From Dugong dugon (lineage: Eukaryota > Chordata > Mammalia > Sirenia > Dugongidae): DNA of 64,000 bases. The stretch covers positions 42,947,501-43,011,500 of the forward strand of contig CM057482.1 of assembly GCA_030035585.1 (NCBI GenBank), given 5' to 3'. Made by a program: the position numbers and the translations under genes. Position 1 is the first letter of the stretch, and each line of letters begins with the position of its first letter. The notes under the pieces are model-generated. The model was not told where the DNA came from, searched no databases, and saw nothing but the letters and a program-made list of their open reading frames with translations. Positions 43,552-54,769 of the stretch are shown here, piece by piece.

Positions 43552-45399
43552 CCTCCCTTCAGAATTTTCTTGACTGTCCTATATCAAGCTTACTGACTAT
43601 AGCAAGGTGGACTGGGATATGCTAGGGAATCTGATCATTCCCACAGGGCAGTATGAAACCCTGAGGCCATGAATCTGACAAAGAGTTAGTCCCAGTTGAT
43701 CGCTTGCTCCATGTCATTTATCCTTTCCAAGAAACTATTTTCTCTTTCCAGTCAAACGGCGTGGGTGAGGAAGGAGATGCCCATGGTCTACAGTCTCTTC
43801 AAGTTCAGCTAAAATCCCAAACTGCAAAAATCTAAAGTACTGTACTTTAGTAGCCTTTCTGGGGAGAATGGGTGGAAATAGTCACCATACCTATCTTTCT
43901 TAAATTGCACTAGAATCTTCTGCTTGTTTTCATGGCTTCATCTTTTGAGTTTTGATATGAATGTAGGCTTCTTTCTTGATTTGTTTGCTTTTGGTGAATT
44001 ATTATTATTTTGTTAGGTATTGGGAGGAGAGAAAGCCTGTTATCCATCTTCATGTTGTTATCTGTACTCACAAATTCTGTCTCTGCATTTGTACCCTATG
44101 GAAAGGAAATTTATCTTGTTGGAAGGCATGTTTTGATATGTCTCAGAGTTGGAGAAAATGGAAGCATTTGGTGATTACTAAAGGATTGTTCTTTGGTTAC
44201 TATACTGGAGATACAGCACAAATTCATAGACAAAACTATAAAATAAAATACAGATTAGCGCAACAGTTTTGGGTTAATTATTTGGCTTCTCTGATCATAT
44301 TATCTGAATAGGAGCTATCCTGTGGAAAGACATAATAACTCCAAAGAAATCATAATGGTTTACAATGAATGCAAGTGGGCTTTGCTGTGAGTTGGGGTCA
44401 GTATGCAGCCTGCAGGTCTGGCATATCAGAAAGGACACCTAGGGCTGATGAGCGACAGGGTGGGGATGATTTCTGAGACCTGAAATACTACAGATTGCTC
44501 ATTTCCCTTTGAAAAGTCTCCCAGTTGGCCAAACACTAAAATGTGAACTAGATGAGAGGACACAACTACTTGAAAGACTAATTAGGCAAATGCTACCCAT
44601 TTGGGAGACCCTATATTAAAGCCTCAAGTTCTAGTGTGAGTCCATTTGGTTGGTGGATGTTTAACCAGCCTGGCTCAGATGGAGCTGACTTAATGTCCCC
44701 TTTGTTCTGATTTTCTAACTGATTTATTTTTATCTTGCTAGAGGAGTGTTGTAAAGTTCTTATTGGAATAGGTGGAATATGAATAGGTGTGCATTTTAAT
44801 TGCTTAATTATGTTATTGTTTATGATACATTTTAAAATACCAAGACCTCTAATTTTAGGTCAGTGCCAGTGCACATGAGTGCTAGTTAGGTAACTAGTCA
44901 CCATCCCCACCACTTCCAATGGCTAATCCTTTTAAACACCCATTAGCATCATTGTGCTATTTCTGGTGACTTTTTAAAAGATGAAACTTTTACTCATTTT
45001 TGAAAAAAGTTGTTAGCACAATGTCGTTTAATATTGGTGGTGGAGGCAAAGAGGCAGAACGTTTTGCATGTTTGCAAAACAAGCTTCATTTTGATGCATT
45101 TGGCTTTACTGATTATATTAATTAACTTAACAGAAAGTGTGAAGATTATTTATGATGTGCTAAAAATGACTAGACCTTAATTGTTTCCCTGGTAGAACAA
45201 GGGACTTGAATTTCAGGGTGAAATTTGTAACAAAAAAAAAATTAGCTTACTAAGAAACAAATTCAAATTTTCAGAAATGATCCTTTGGAAACCAATAAAA
45301 TCTCATGAGAGAAAATAATTATGCATAATATTTCTTGCAGAACGCAAAATTCAAACATTTATTTAAACTAGCTATTTTTTTCTGTCTATGCTTAGGTTG
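43552..45399. other. No transposon recognised
   Basis: About 1.85 kb. A 111-codon plus frame (43976-44311) has no family feature. 'gagagaaagcctgttatcca' at about 44030 might be old L1M. A second candidate region of conserved non-coding DNA. Confidence 0.35.
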
Positions 45400-45561
45400 T
45401 TGTTGTTGTTATGTGCCGTCGAGTTGATTTCCACTCATAGTGACCCTATGGGACACAGTAGAACTGCCTCATAGGGTTTTCAAGGAGTGGCTGGTGGATT
45501 TGAAGTGCTGACCTTTGGGTTAGCAGCGAAGTTCTTAATCACTGTGCTACCAGGGCTTCAA
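45400..45561 (-). repeat. AfroSINE (-)
   Basis: Reversed tail 'gttgttatgtgccgtcgagt', then 'cagtagaactgcctcatagg', 'gttttcaaggagtggctggt', head 'gttagcagcgaagttcttaa' and 'gctaccagggct'. Confidence 0.9.
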
Positions 45562-47213
45562 AACACCTTACAAGACATCTGTATTTTGTTTTGTTTATGA
45601 TTTGTTCAATTCATTTATTCTCCTAAGTATGTTTTTATTGCTTACAATATCTAAGACCTAGGCATCATGGGAAATATAAAAACGAATCATGTGTTAAGCC
45701 ACTGGTCTTAAAGATTTTTTTTTTTTTTAAACTCTTAAAATACCCTCAGTTAATTTCATTTTAAATATTTTAATAATAAACATACTTACTGCATTTTCAA
45801 TTTAAATTCTCTCCCAATGTCATTGCAGATTTGTTTTTTCCTTTTTCTGCCACAATTGAGGCCTGAGCACTTTTTTGTAAAACATTTTTCTTTATTTTCC
45901 TGGTTGGCTATTCATGTAACATGGCTAGCAATGAATTTCTGATGGAAGTTTAAATTGGTGATTATTTAGCTAAAATTAAATCTGGTTCCTTATGTTTATT
46001 AATTCCATGAAACCTCTATTACCTGCTACCAACCATAAATTTATCAGGAGGGAAATCTGAAAACCTTCAGCAAGGAGGAAGCAAAGTGAGTATGTCACAT
46101 GTAAAATTCAGCTGACTGGTAAATGTCAGATTAATACTTTAGAATAGTCATTTAAACCACACATGGAATGTATTTTATTTTGTTTCCCTCTGCTGTGAAG
46201 ATTTTATTTCTCTTGGTATGAGGCAGGTGTGCAGTAGATCAAAAGTTAGTGGGAGCTGTGTAGTAATCAACATATCTTAACCAACAGAGCTACTTCAGTT
46301 ATAATTATTATAGCTACACAGAACAGGTTCGCACCTATGCTTTCTGGTCTTAATGCATATGAAACAGAATCTGAGGCTGCAGAGTTTCTATGAATGCATG
46401 TGTAATGTCTGTTTGATAAGTGTCTTCTCACACCCCGAGGACTTTTATAGGCAATTTGCATTTCACAATGAGAGAAATCAGCTGGAGAGGGTTTATTGTT
46501 TTGTATTATAGAGAGGAGTGTGAAAATATCCCAGTCCTTACAGATGGCGCTTCTCGTTAGCCTTGAACATATACATGTGCAAGAATTGTTGCATCTTAAC
46601 TAATAACACCACCAAAAAGGCTATTTTTAAAGGTGAATTCACAGTTTGGTTGGATTGCAATAATTACTGGAAGTTCTTTGAAGCTAGACAGAGTACTTAT
46701 TTGAACGCCTGGCCATGGAGTGACTTCACGATACTGAGAGGACAATTTCCTTTTGCAATGAACTCTTTTAAACAGTCTATTTTAATACGTCTATAACGCA
46801 ATCAGTCTGATTTTTAAATAACTCAAAGGATAAATCAAGAGTTCTATAGCCAGGGTTGCTGTGTGTGAACTTCACATTTCTGATAGTAATGTACACATGA
46901 GAGCATGTACATATGTGAGCCAAATGAGCTGTGGTAATAAAACAAAAGCCTGTAAAGAGAATCTTTAAACGAAGACCATATGCACATAAAAATGCATATA
47001 AATGAACAATGACATTTTGTCAGAAAACTTCATGATCCTTGCAATAGATAAACTTAGCTTGAGTGCTATGCTGTTTTATCTACAAGTTGAACAATAACTT
47101 AGAAATTTGACAAAGGGATAGATGAAAAATGATTACTACTGGTTAATAGTGCTACTGCCCAATATAAATAAGTATTTCTATTTATGTTTTCATTGAAAAA
47201 CAATCACATGTGC
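45562..47213. other. Transposon-poor stretch, candidate regulatory DNA
   Basis: Apart from a possible reversed L2 tail at about 45600-45690, no repeat is recognised. The block 46200-46520 ('agctacttcagttataatta', 'aggcaatttgcatttcacaa') has an octamer-like ATTTGCAT and an enhancer-like composition. Confidence 0.35.
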
Positions 47214-47860
47214 CAGCAGTTCTCAAACTTCCAGTCTCAGGACCCTTTTTCCTCCTAAAAATTTAGGAGGTCAGAGAGTTTTTGTTTGTGAAGTTATAAC
47301 TTTCAACGCTTACCATGTTAGCAATTAAAATTAGCAGTTGTTTAAAACATTTACTTATTATGTAATTTAACAGTAAGAATAATAACTCCATTACTTGTTA
47401 ACAAGCATAGCACTTTCAATAACAAAACAAGAATAACAAAAAGAATGGTGCTGATTTTTATTTCTGCAAATTTCTTTGATGTTTGGAGTAATAGAAGATA
47501 GCTGGTTTCTTACATGTGCTTTTGAATTCAGTTTGTTGTGATACATTCTTTGGCTGAAGTATATGAAGAACATCCAGCTTCACACAGATATTTAGTTGAG
47601 AGCCAGAGAAGTATTTAAATAGACCTTTCAGATAATTGTGAATATTCTCCTTTGCTATTATTTATATCAAAACTCAGCAAATGTTGGTTTATAAAAGGAT
47701 AATAGCAAAGTAGAAATGGCAATATTTATAAACATTTCCAACTCTCTTGTGTTAAAATTCTTTGTGTATCTTACACCTTGAATGGATGTTTTACCTATGT
47801 ATGATTTTATATCATCGTGCATTGTTCATTTGCAAAATATTAGCTCACTAAGTGATACAG

Positions 47861-48060
47861 TGAAATCATGTCTGGTAAAGTAGAGGGTCAGCAAAAAAGA
47901 GGAAGGCCCTCAGCGAGATGGATTGACACAGTGGCTCCAACAGTGGGCTCAGGCATAGCAACAATTGTGAGGATGGTGCAGGATGAGGCAGTGTTTCATT
48001 CTGTTGTACACAGGGTCGCTATAAGTTGGAACTGAGTGGATGATACCTAACAACAATACC
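47861..48060 (+). mobile_element. RTE LINE 3' stub, 200 bp
   Basis: 'tctggtaaagtagagggtca' through the tail 'gatgatacctaacaacaata'. TSD: AAGTGATACAG (47850-47860) and AAGTGATGCAG (48061-48071), 10 of 11. Confidence 0.92.
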
Positions 48061-48575
48061 AAGTGATGCAGATATTACAAATGTTGACGTATTTTATCTC
48101 ACATTACAAAAATCTCACATTTCTTAATATTACCACTATATCAGAAAAGTCTGTGAGTCTTGGGAAGCTATCAAGCTTATGGTGGTGGATATATATTTTC
48201 CAAAATTTTTAGTTTTGCTTTGTAGCTCAAGGTTTATCGTTGGCAACAAAAGCAATCGTTTTTCTTGAAGGGATAGACTCAAGTTAATTTTTGAGAAATT
48301 GTCTGCCAAATACCTACAACAAAATAACCGTATTTTGCCTGTCAATCATTCTTTTAATTAAAAACAATGTTCAAAAAAAAAAAGTAAATAAAGTTGAGTT
48401 CACAGCTCAGAGAGCTTTTCCTTGAAACAGCCATTGTACTTGGTATGCATCAGAAATACTTTATAGTATCTCCCATTTTGTCAAACAATATTAAACAAAC
48501 AAACGAACCTATACTCTAGGTCAATATTTAATAAAATCAATGATTTTTGCCTAACTGGTTTATCAAAACTAAGAA

Positions 48576-48779
48576 ACCAGTTGCCACTGAGCTATTCCAA
48601 CTCATGGTGACCCCATGTGGGTCAGAGTAGAACTGTGTTCCGTAGGGTTTTCAATGACTGATTTTTCAGAAGTAGATCACCAGGCCTTTCTTCTAGGCAC
48701 CTCTAGGCAGATTGGATTGCCAACCTTTTGATTAGTAGCAGTCCACTTAACCATGTGCACCACCCACTCCCACTGCTTT
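48576..48779 (-). repeat. AfroSINE (-) in hAT
   Basis: 'ttgccactgagctattccaa', 'gtcagagtagaactgtgttc', 'gtagatcaccaggcctttct', head 'gattagtagcagtccactta'. ACTAAGAA occurs at 48568-48575 and 48780-48787, a perfect 8-bp flank. Confidence 0.88.
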
Positions 48780-48840
48780 ACTAAGAACCTACTTAATGAA
48801 ACTGGCATTTCATGTTTAACTGCAAGTATGTGGTGATAAA

Positions 48841-49048
48841 GGAGACTTGATGGCAGAGTAGTTAAGCATTTGGCTGCTAACTGAAATGTTGGCAGTTCTA
48901 ACCCACTAGCTACTTTGCAGGAGGAAGATGTGGTGGTCTGCTTCTGTAAAGATTTACAGCTTTGGAAATCCTTTGGGGGAAATTCTACTCTGTCCTGTAG
49001 GGTCATTATGAGTTGGAATCAACTCGATGGCAATGGGCTTGCTTTTTG
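48841..49048 (+). repeat. AfroSINE (+) in hAT
   Basis: 'ggagacttgatggcagagta', 'gaggaagatgtggtggtctg', 'gtaaagatttacagctttgg', tail 'gagttggaatcaactcgatg'. TSD GTATGTGGTGATAAA (48826-48840) against GTATGTGGTGGCAAA (49049-49063), 13 of 15. Confidence 0.92.
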
Positions 49049-49550
49049 GTATGTGGTGGCAAATGCCGTGACTAGTAGTATGGTTTGGTGTCATGACTTT
49101 GATCCAAGCAATGGTGTTGGCACTTTTATCTCCCATTTCTTTTGCATCATCAGTGTAAATATTAATGCCTTGAAAAAGGTAAATAATGTTTTAATGTTAT
49201 TGTGAACACAGTTGGAGCTCATAACTGCTAAAAGTGTCTCAGGGACTACCAGGAGATCATGGACAACACTTGAAAACGATTGACATCACCAATCACACGT
49301 AATAAACAATTCCACTTTTGGATGAATAATCTTTTTTATTGAAGGAAGATCTCCTTACTTCAAGAGGTCTAAATTTTAGTATCTATCAAATTGGAGTTTA
49401 CTGCTTTTTGATTTTAAAATAGATCAGTTTATTACTATTGATTTACTAGAACAAGGAAAGGCCTTCTAAAAGCTACTTTAAAATACCATTGAATACTTCT
49501 ACCAAGAATTCAAAAATCCAGACAAGAACATGTCTTATTCGTTATTTTAT

Positions 49551-50490
49551 TAGTTGGAATCAAACAAGAGAAACCGTACTTGGCATTTTAACAGAAGTAA
49601 TTTAATATGGTCTATGCTATGATACTGGAAGCTATGCCACTGGTATTTCATATACCAGCAGAGTCACCCATGGTGGACAGGTTTCAGCAGAGCTTCCAGA
49701 TTAAGACAAACTAGGGAGAAGGCCAAGAGATCTACTTCTGAAAATCAGCCAATGAAAACATTATGGATAACAACAGAATATTGTCCGATATAGTGCTGGC
49801 AGATGAGCCCCCTAGGTTGGCAGGCGCTCAAAATACACAGTGTGCACAATAATGGAGTCAGACATAGCAATGATCATGAAGATGGCACAGAATCGGGAAA
49901 TGTTTCATTCTGCTGTTCATGGAGTCGTCATGAATCAGAGATGACTTGATGGCAACTAAACAATAATTTAACATAGTAAATCGGTTTAGAGAATTTAGGG
50001 AAGTGTTTGAAGGTTGAAAGAACAAAAAGAATACTGAGGAACCAGAAATGATACCTGTGGAGCCAAAGAGCTTGAGGAGGAGTCCCAGGAATGGTGCTCA
50101 AAACTCTACCAGGGTTTCAGACCATGCTTCTGCTGCTACTTCTAAGGGATGAAATCAGGCTGGTACTGGGAGTGGGGACAAAGATGGAGGCTGGAGCCCA
50201 CTGCCGCTACTGGCAAAAACTGCTGAAGCCACTGCTGGTGGGTGATGATAAGAAGAAGCCCCAAGAGGAAAAAAAAAAAAGAAAAAAAGCAATTAAGAAA
50301 GTCCCTTTTCTTCTAACAATTTCCCTTTTTCTCTTCAACAGCCTGCTGTTGTCAGATCCTGAGAGAAAGTCAGTTTTCAAAGAAGTCTTCAAAATGTAAT
50401 TTTCGGTCTTAGCCCTAGTATCACAGAGCAGAATATAGAAGGGCAGACTTTAGCTGAGCAGCAATAGACAAACAATTGGCACAGCCATCC
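49551..50490 (-). repeat. ERV-L left (3') LTR, split by an RTE fragment
   Basis: Opens 'agttggaatcaaacaagaga' and 'aaccgtacttggcatttta', like 57806 onward in the right LTR. After the insert it resumes with 'gaaggttgaaagaacaaaaa' and ends near 'cacagagcagaatatagaag' and 'acaattggcacagccatc', again as in the right arm. An A-rich run lies at about 50268-50288. Confidence 0.6.
49612..49963 (+). mobile_element. Internally deleted RTE (5' leader fused to 3' tail)
   Basis: Carries the RTE 5' leader ('ctggaagctatgccactggt', 'atggtggacaggtttcagca') joined directly to the 3' end ('gtcagacatagcaatgatca', 'gatgacttgatggcaactaa'), with all coding sequence gone. TSD taatttaatatggt (49598-49611) against taatttaacatagt (49964-49977), 12 of 14. 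Similar in plan to 59672-59885. Confidence 0.8.
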
Positions 50491-50827
50491 CCTTGGAGAC
50501 TCAGAATCCATACTTACTCTTTCAGGTACTTGGACTGCCATGCAACTATAACCGTTTTATGCTTTGGTCTAACCAGAAAACAGTTCTTCCGAAAAATAAA
50601 GATGTATCCATTCTCTCTTCCAAGAGCAGATATTCAAAATCCCCACAATTATGACATCTATCTCCTGGAAAAACTTAATGAACCCACATCTGGGAGATAA
50701 TTATTCCTCTCGCATTGCAATGTCAACTACACCTGAAGAATTGGTGACCTAAATACAAATTTGGAGACAAAATGATTATATGGAGTATTAAGAGGAGAGG
50801 AAGGAGGAAAAAATTAGTTTACCCATT
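50491..50827 (-). repeat. ERV-L interior, 3' part
   Basis: Lies between the left LTR and the RTE insertion; no intact frame. Assigned by position within the provirus, not by motif. Confidence 0.4.
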
Positions 50828-51307
50828 GTTGTTGTTACTGTTGTTGTTAGGTGCCATTGATTTGGTTCTGAACAACAGAACAAAACATTGCCTGGTCCTG
50901 CGCCATCTTCACAATCATTGCTATGTTTGAGCCCATTGTTGCAGCCAATGTGTCAATCAATCTTGTTGAGGCTCTTCCTCTTTTTCGGTGACCCTCTACT
51001 TTACCAAGTATGATGTCCTTCTCCAGAGACTGATCCCTCCTGATAACATGTTCAAAGTACTTGAGATGAAGTCTTGCCATCCTTGCTTCCAAGGAGCATT
51101 CTGGCTGTATTTCTTCTAAGACAGATTTGTTTGTTCTTCTGGCAGTCCATGGTATATTTAATATTCTTTGCTAACACCATAATTCAGAAGTGTAAATTCT
51201 TCTCTCTTCCTTATTCATTGTCCAGCTTTCGCATGCATATGAGATAATTGAAAATGCTATGGTTTGAATCAGGCGCACCTTCATCCACAAGGTGACATCA
51301 TTGCTTT

Positions 51308-51580
51308 TTAACACTTTAAAGAGGTCTTTTGCAGAAGATTTGCACATGCAGTATGTGGTTTGATTGCTTGACTGCTGCTTCCATGGGTGTTGATTGCGAA
51401 TCCAAGTACAATGAAATCCTTGACAACTTCAGTCTTTTCTCCATTTATCTTGATGTTGTTTATTGGTCCAGTTGTGAGGATTTTTGTTTTCTTTATGTTG
51501 AGGTGCAATCCATATTGAAGGCTGTAGTTTTTACACTTCATCAGTAAGTGCTTCAAGTTCTCTTCACTTTCAGCAAGCAA
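51308..51580 (-). pseudogene. RTE C-terminal coding remnant
   Basis: 90-codon frame starting MLAESEENLKHLL with LHLNIKKTKIL, the same part of the protein as 14405-14983. Confidence 0.85.
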
Positions 51581-52167
51581 GGTTGTGTCATATGCATATC
51601 CAGGTTATTAATAAGTCCTTCACCAATCCTGATGTCGTGTTCTTCTTCATATAGTACAGCTTCTCAGATTATTTGCTTAGCATACGGACTGAAAAAATAT
51701 TGTGAAAGGATACAACCCTGACACACACCTTTCCTGATTTTAAACTACGCAGTATCCCCTTGTTCTATTTGAACAACTGCCTCTTGGTCTATGTACAGTT
51801 TCTGCATGGCACAGTTAAGTATTCTGGAATTCCCATTCTTTGCAATGATACCCATAATTTGTTACACTCTACACAGTCAAATGCCTTTGCATAGGCAATA
51901 AAACATAGGTAAACGTCTTTCTTGTATTCTCTGCTTTCAGCCAAGATTCAGATAACATCAGCAATGATATCCCGCTTTCCAAGTCCTCTTCTGAATCCAG
52001 CTTGAATTTCTGGAGGTTCCCTGCTGAGGTACTGCTGCAACTGTTTTTGAAATATCTTCAGCAAAATTTAACTTGTGTGTGATATTAATAATATTGTTCA
52101 ATAATTTCCTCATTCTGTTAGATCACCATTCTTTGGAATGGACACAAATATGGATCTTTTCCAGTCA

Positions 52168-52319
52168 GTTGGAGCCCTGGTGGCACAGTGGTTAAGAGCT
52201 CAGCAGCTAACCAAAAGGTTGGCAGTTTGAATCCACCAGCTGCTCCTTGGAAACCCTGTGGGCAGTTCTACTGTGTCCTAGAGGGTCGCTCTGAGTTGGA
52301 ATCGACTCAACTGATGGGT
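52168..52319 (+). repeat. AfroSINE inside the RTE, perfect TSD
   Basis: 'ggagccctggtggcacagtg' head (A box TGGCACAGTGG), B-box-like GTTTGAATCC, 'ggcagttctactgtgtccta', tail 'gagttggaatcgactcaact'. TTTTCCAGTCA occurs at 52157-52167 and 52320-52330, a perfect 11-bp duplication. Confidence 0.95.
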
Positions 52320-52538
52320 TTTTCCAGTCATTTGGTCAGATAGCTGCCTTCCAAATTTGTTGGCAGAGAGAAGTGAGTACCTCCAGTGTTGTATCTGTTT
52401 GTTTAAACATCTCGGTTGGTATTCTGTCAATTCCTGGGGTCTTGTTTTTCTGTGAAGCTTGGGCTTCTTACTTCAATACCGTGGGTTCTTGATCATATGC
52501 TACCTCCTGAAATGGTTAAATGTTGACCAATTCTTTTT

Positions 52539-53045
52539 ATTTTTATTGTACTTTAGATGAAAGTTTACAGAACAAACTAGTTTCTCATTAAACAATTAAT
52601 ACACATATTGTTTTGTGACATTGGTTGCCAACCCCATGACACAGCAACACTCTCCCTTCTGGACCTTGAGTTCTTCATTACCAGCTTTCCTGTCCCCTCC
52701 TGCCTTCTAGTCCTTGACCTGGGCTGGTGTGCCCATGTAGTCTCGTTTTGTTTTAGGGGCCTGTCCAATATTTGGCTGAAGGGTGAACATCAGGAGTGAC
52801 TTCAGTACTGAATTAAAAGGGCATCCAGGGGCCATACTCTCAGGATTTCTCCAGTCTCTGTCAGACCAGTAAACCTGGTCTTTTTTTTTTTTTTTTTTTT
52901 TTGGTGAGTTAGAATTTTGTTCTACATTTTTTTCCAGCTCTGTCTGGGACCCTCTATTGTGATCCCTGTGGGAGCAGTCGGTGGTGGTAGCCACCCACCA
53001 TCTAGTGCTGGACTCAATCTGGTAGAGGCTGGGGTAGTTGTGACA
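52539..53045 (-). mobile_element. L1-tail-like retro-insert inside the RTE
   Basis: 507 bp, A-tailed on minus. ACCAATTCTTTTT occurs at 52526-52538 and 53046-53058, a perfect 13-bp duplication. Contains a T run at 52880-52902. RTE sequence resumes directly after it. Confidence 0.88.
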
Positions 53046-53084
53046 ACCAATTCTTTTTTTGCACAGTGACACTGTGTATTCTTT

Positions 53085-53306
53085 TCATCTTCTTTTGACA
53101 CTTCCTGTATCTTTCAATGTTTTGTGCAGAGAATTCTTCAAAATTACAACTCGAGGCTTTTTTTCTTCAGTTTTTTTCAGCTTGAGAAATACTGAGCATG
53201 TTCTTTCCTTTTTATTATCTAACTCCAGATTTTTGTACATTTCCTTATAATACCTTACTTTGTCTTCTTGAGCTACCCTTTGAAATCTTCTGTTCAGCTC
53301 TTTCAC
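53085..53306 (-). pseudogene. RTE linker coding remnant
   Basis: 73-codon frame (MKELNRRFQRVAQEDKVRYY at its start) corresponding to the basic linker between endonuclease and reverse transcriptase in RTE proteins. Confidence 0.75.
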
Positions 53307-53556
53307 TTCATCATTTCTTCCATTTGCTTTAGCTTCTCTACATTGAAGAGTAAGTTTCAGAGTCTCTTCTGATGTCTATTTTGGTCTTTTCTTTCTTTCC
53401 TTTTTTTCAATGGCCTTGGCTTTCTTCATGTATGATGTCCTTGCTATCATCCCACAACTTGTCAGGTCTTTGGTCTTTAGTATTCAATGTGTCAAATCTA
53501 TTCTTGAGATGGTCTCTAAATTCAGGTGTGATAGACTCCAGTTTGTACTTTGACTT

Positions 53557-54451
53557 TCATGGACGTGTTTTCATTTTCTTCAGCTTCAATTTGAACTTGC
53601 ATATGAGCAATTGATGGTCTGTTCCGCAATTGCCCCCTGACCTTGCTCTGACTGATGATATTGAGTTTTTCCATCCTGTCTTTTCACAGATGTAGTCGAT
53701 TTGCATTCCATTCAGTGAGGTCCACATGTACAGTTGCTGTTTAAATTGTTGAAAAAAGCTGTTTGCAATGAATAAGTCGTAGGTCTTGAAAAATTCTATC
53801 ATGTGATCTCTGGCTTAGTTTCGATCACCAAGACTGTATTTTCCAACTACACATCCTTCTTTGTTTCTAGCTTTCGCATTCCAATCACCAGTAATTGTTA
53901 ATGCATTTTGATTGCATGTTTGATGAATTTCAAAATGCAGAAGTTGGTCAAAGTCTTCAATTTTCTCATCTTTGTCATTAGTGATTTGTGTGTAAATTTG
54001 TGTAATAGTTGTATTAACTGATCTTCCTTGTAGGCGTATGGATATTATCCTATCACTGTCAACCTTGTAGTTCAAGATAGATCTATAAATGTTCTTTTCT
54101 CATGTTGAATACGATGCCATTCGTCTTCAATTTGTCATTATCGGCATAGTAGACCACATGATTTTCTGATTCAAAACGACCAGTGCCAGTCCATTTCGGC
54201 TCACTAATGCCTAGGATATTGATCTTTATGAGTTCTATTTCATTTTTGATGACTTCCAATTTTCCTAGATTCATACTTTGTACATTCCACTTTCTGATGA
54301 TTAATGGATGTTTGCAGCTGTTTCTTCTCATTTTTAGTTGTGTCATATCAGCAAATGAAGGTCCCAAAAGCTTTACTTCATCCATGTCATTAAGGCTGAG
54401 TCTACTTTGTGAAGGCAGCCCTTCCCCAGTCGTATTCTGAGAGCCTTCCAA
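53557..54451 (-). pseudogene. RTE AP endonuclease domain, broken
   Basis: Three minus frames cover the domain in order: 54083-54451 (WNVQ and ILGISEPKW, holding the metal-binding Glu), 53815-54075 (TGDWNAKARN) and 53557-53802 (MQIDYI and GTDHQLL, the His/Asp end). The latter two share a frame split by a stop; the first is shifted. Landmark residues are kept although the gene is dead. Confidence 0.85.
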
Positions 54452-54693
54452 CCTCAGGGGCTCATCTTACAGCACCTTATCAGACAATATTCCTCTGCTA
54501 TTCATTAGTGTTCACTGACCAATTTCTTTCAGAAGTAGACCACCAGGTCCTTCCTAGTCTGCCCGGTCTGTCCACCATGGGTGAACATGCTGGTATTTGA
54601 AATACCAGTGGCATAGCTTCCAGCATTACAGCAACATGCAAACCACCAGAGTAGGAAACACTGACAGATACGTGGTGGAGTTTATCCATACAA

Positions 54694-54768
54694 AGATAGA
54701 TAGATAGATAGATAAATAGACAGACAGATAGATAGACAGATAGACAGACAGACAGATAGATAGATAGA
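54694..54768. repeat. (GATA)n/(GACA)n microsatellite
   Basis: About 75 nt of GATA with GACA units, beside the RTE 5' end. Confidence 0.95.
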
Positions 54769-54769
54769 A

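Larger units (their letters stand above)
47214..49282 (-). mobile_element. hAT (Charlie-class) DNA transposon remnant, triply interrupted
   Basis: Left end 'cagcagttctcaaacttcca' and right end (reversed) 'caatcgttttcaagtgttgt' agree at about 11 of 17 as terminal inverted repeats. Flanking 8-mers (acatgtgc, acatcacc) share 5 of 8. The interior follows a Charlie-class element ('gacccttttt', 'gcaaatttctttgatgtttg', 'agatagctggtttcttacat', 'caaaagcaatcgtttttctt', the last from a transposase region read on minus). It is interrupted by an RTE stub and two AfroSINEs, each with its own duplication. Confidence 0.7.
50828..54672 (-). mobile_element. Nearly full-length RTE (BovB-like) LINE
   Basis: Minus-strand order from right to left: 5' leader (54672-54452), AP-type endonuclease (54451-53557), linker (53306-53085), reverse transcriptase and C-terminus (about 52500-50847), tail with gttgttgtt (50828 on). 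An AfroSINE and an L1-tail-like insert interrupt it. Some catalytic positions are lost: motif A aspartate is alanine (about 51868-51910) and the YADD box reads YAYD (51581-51598). No frame is continuous. It sits in ERV-L interior. Confidence 0.9.
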
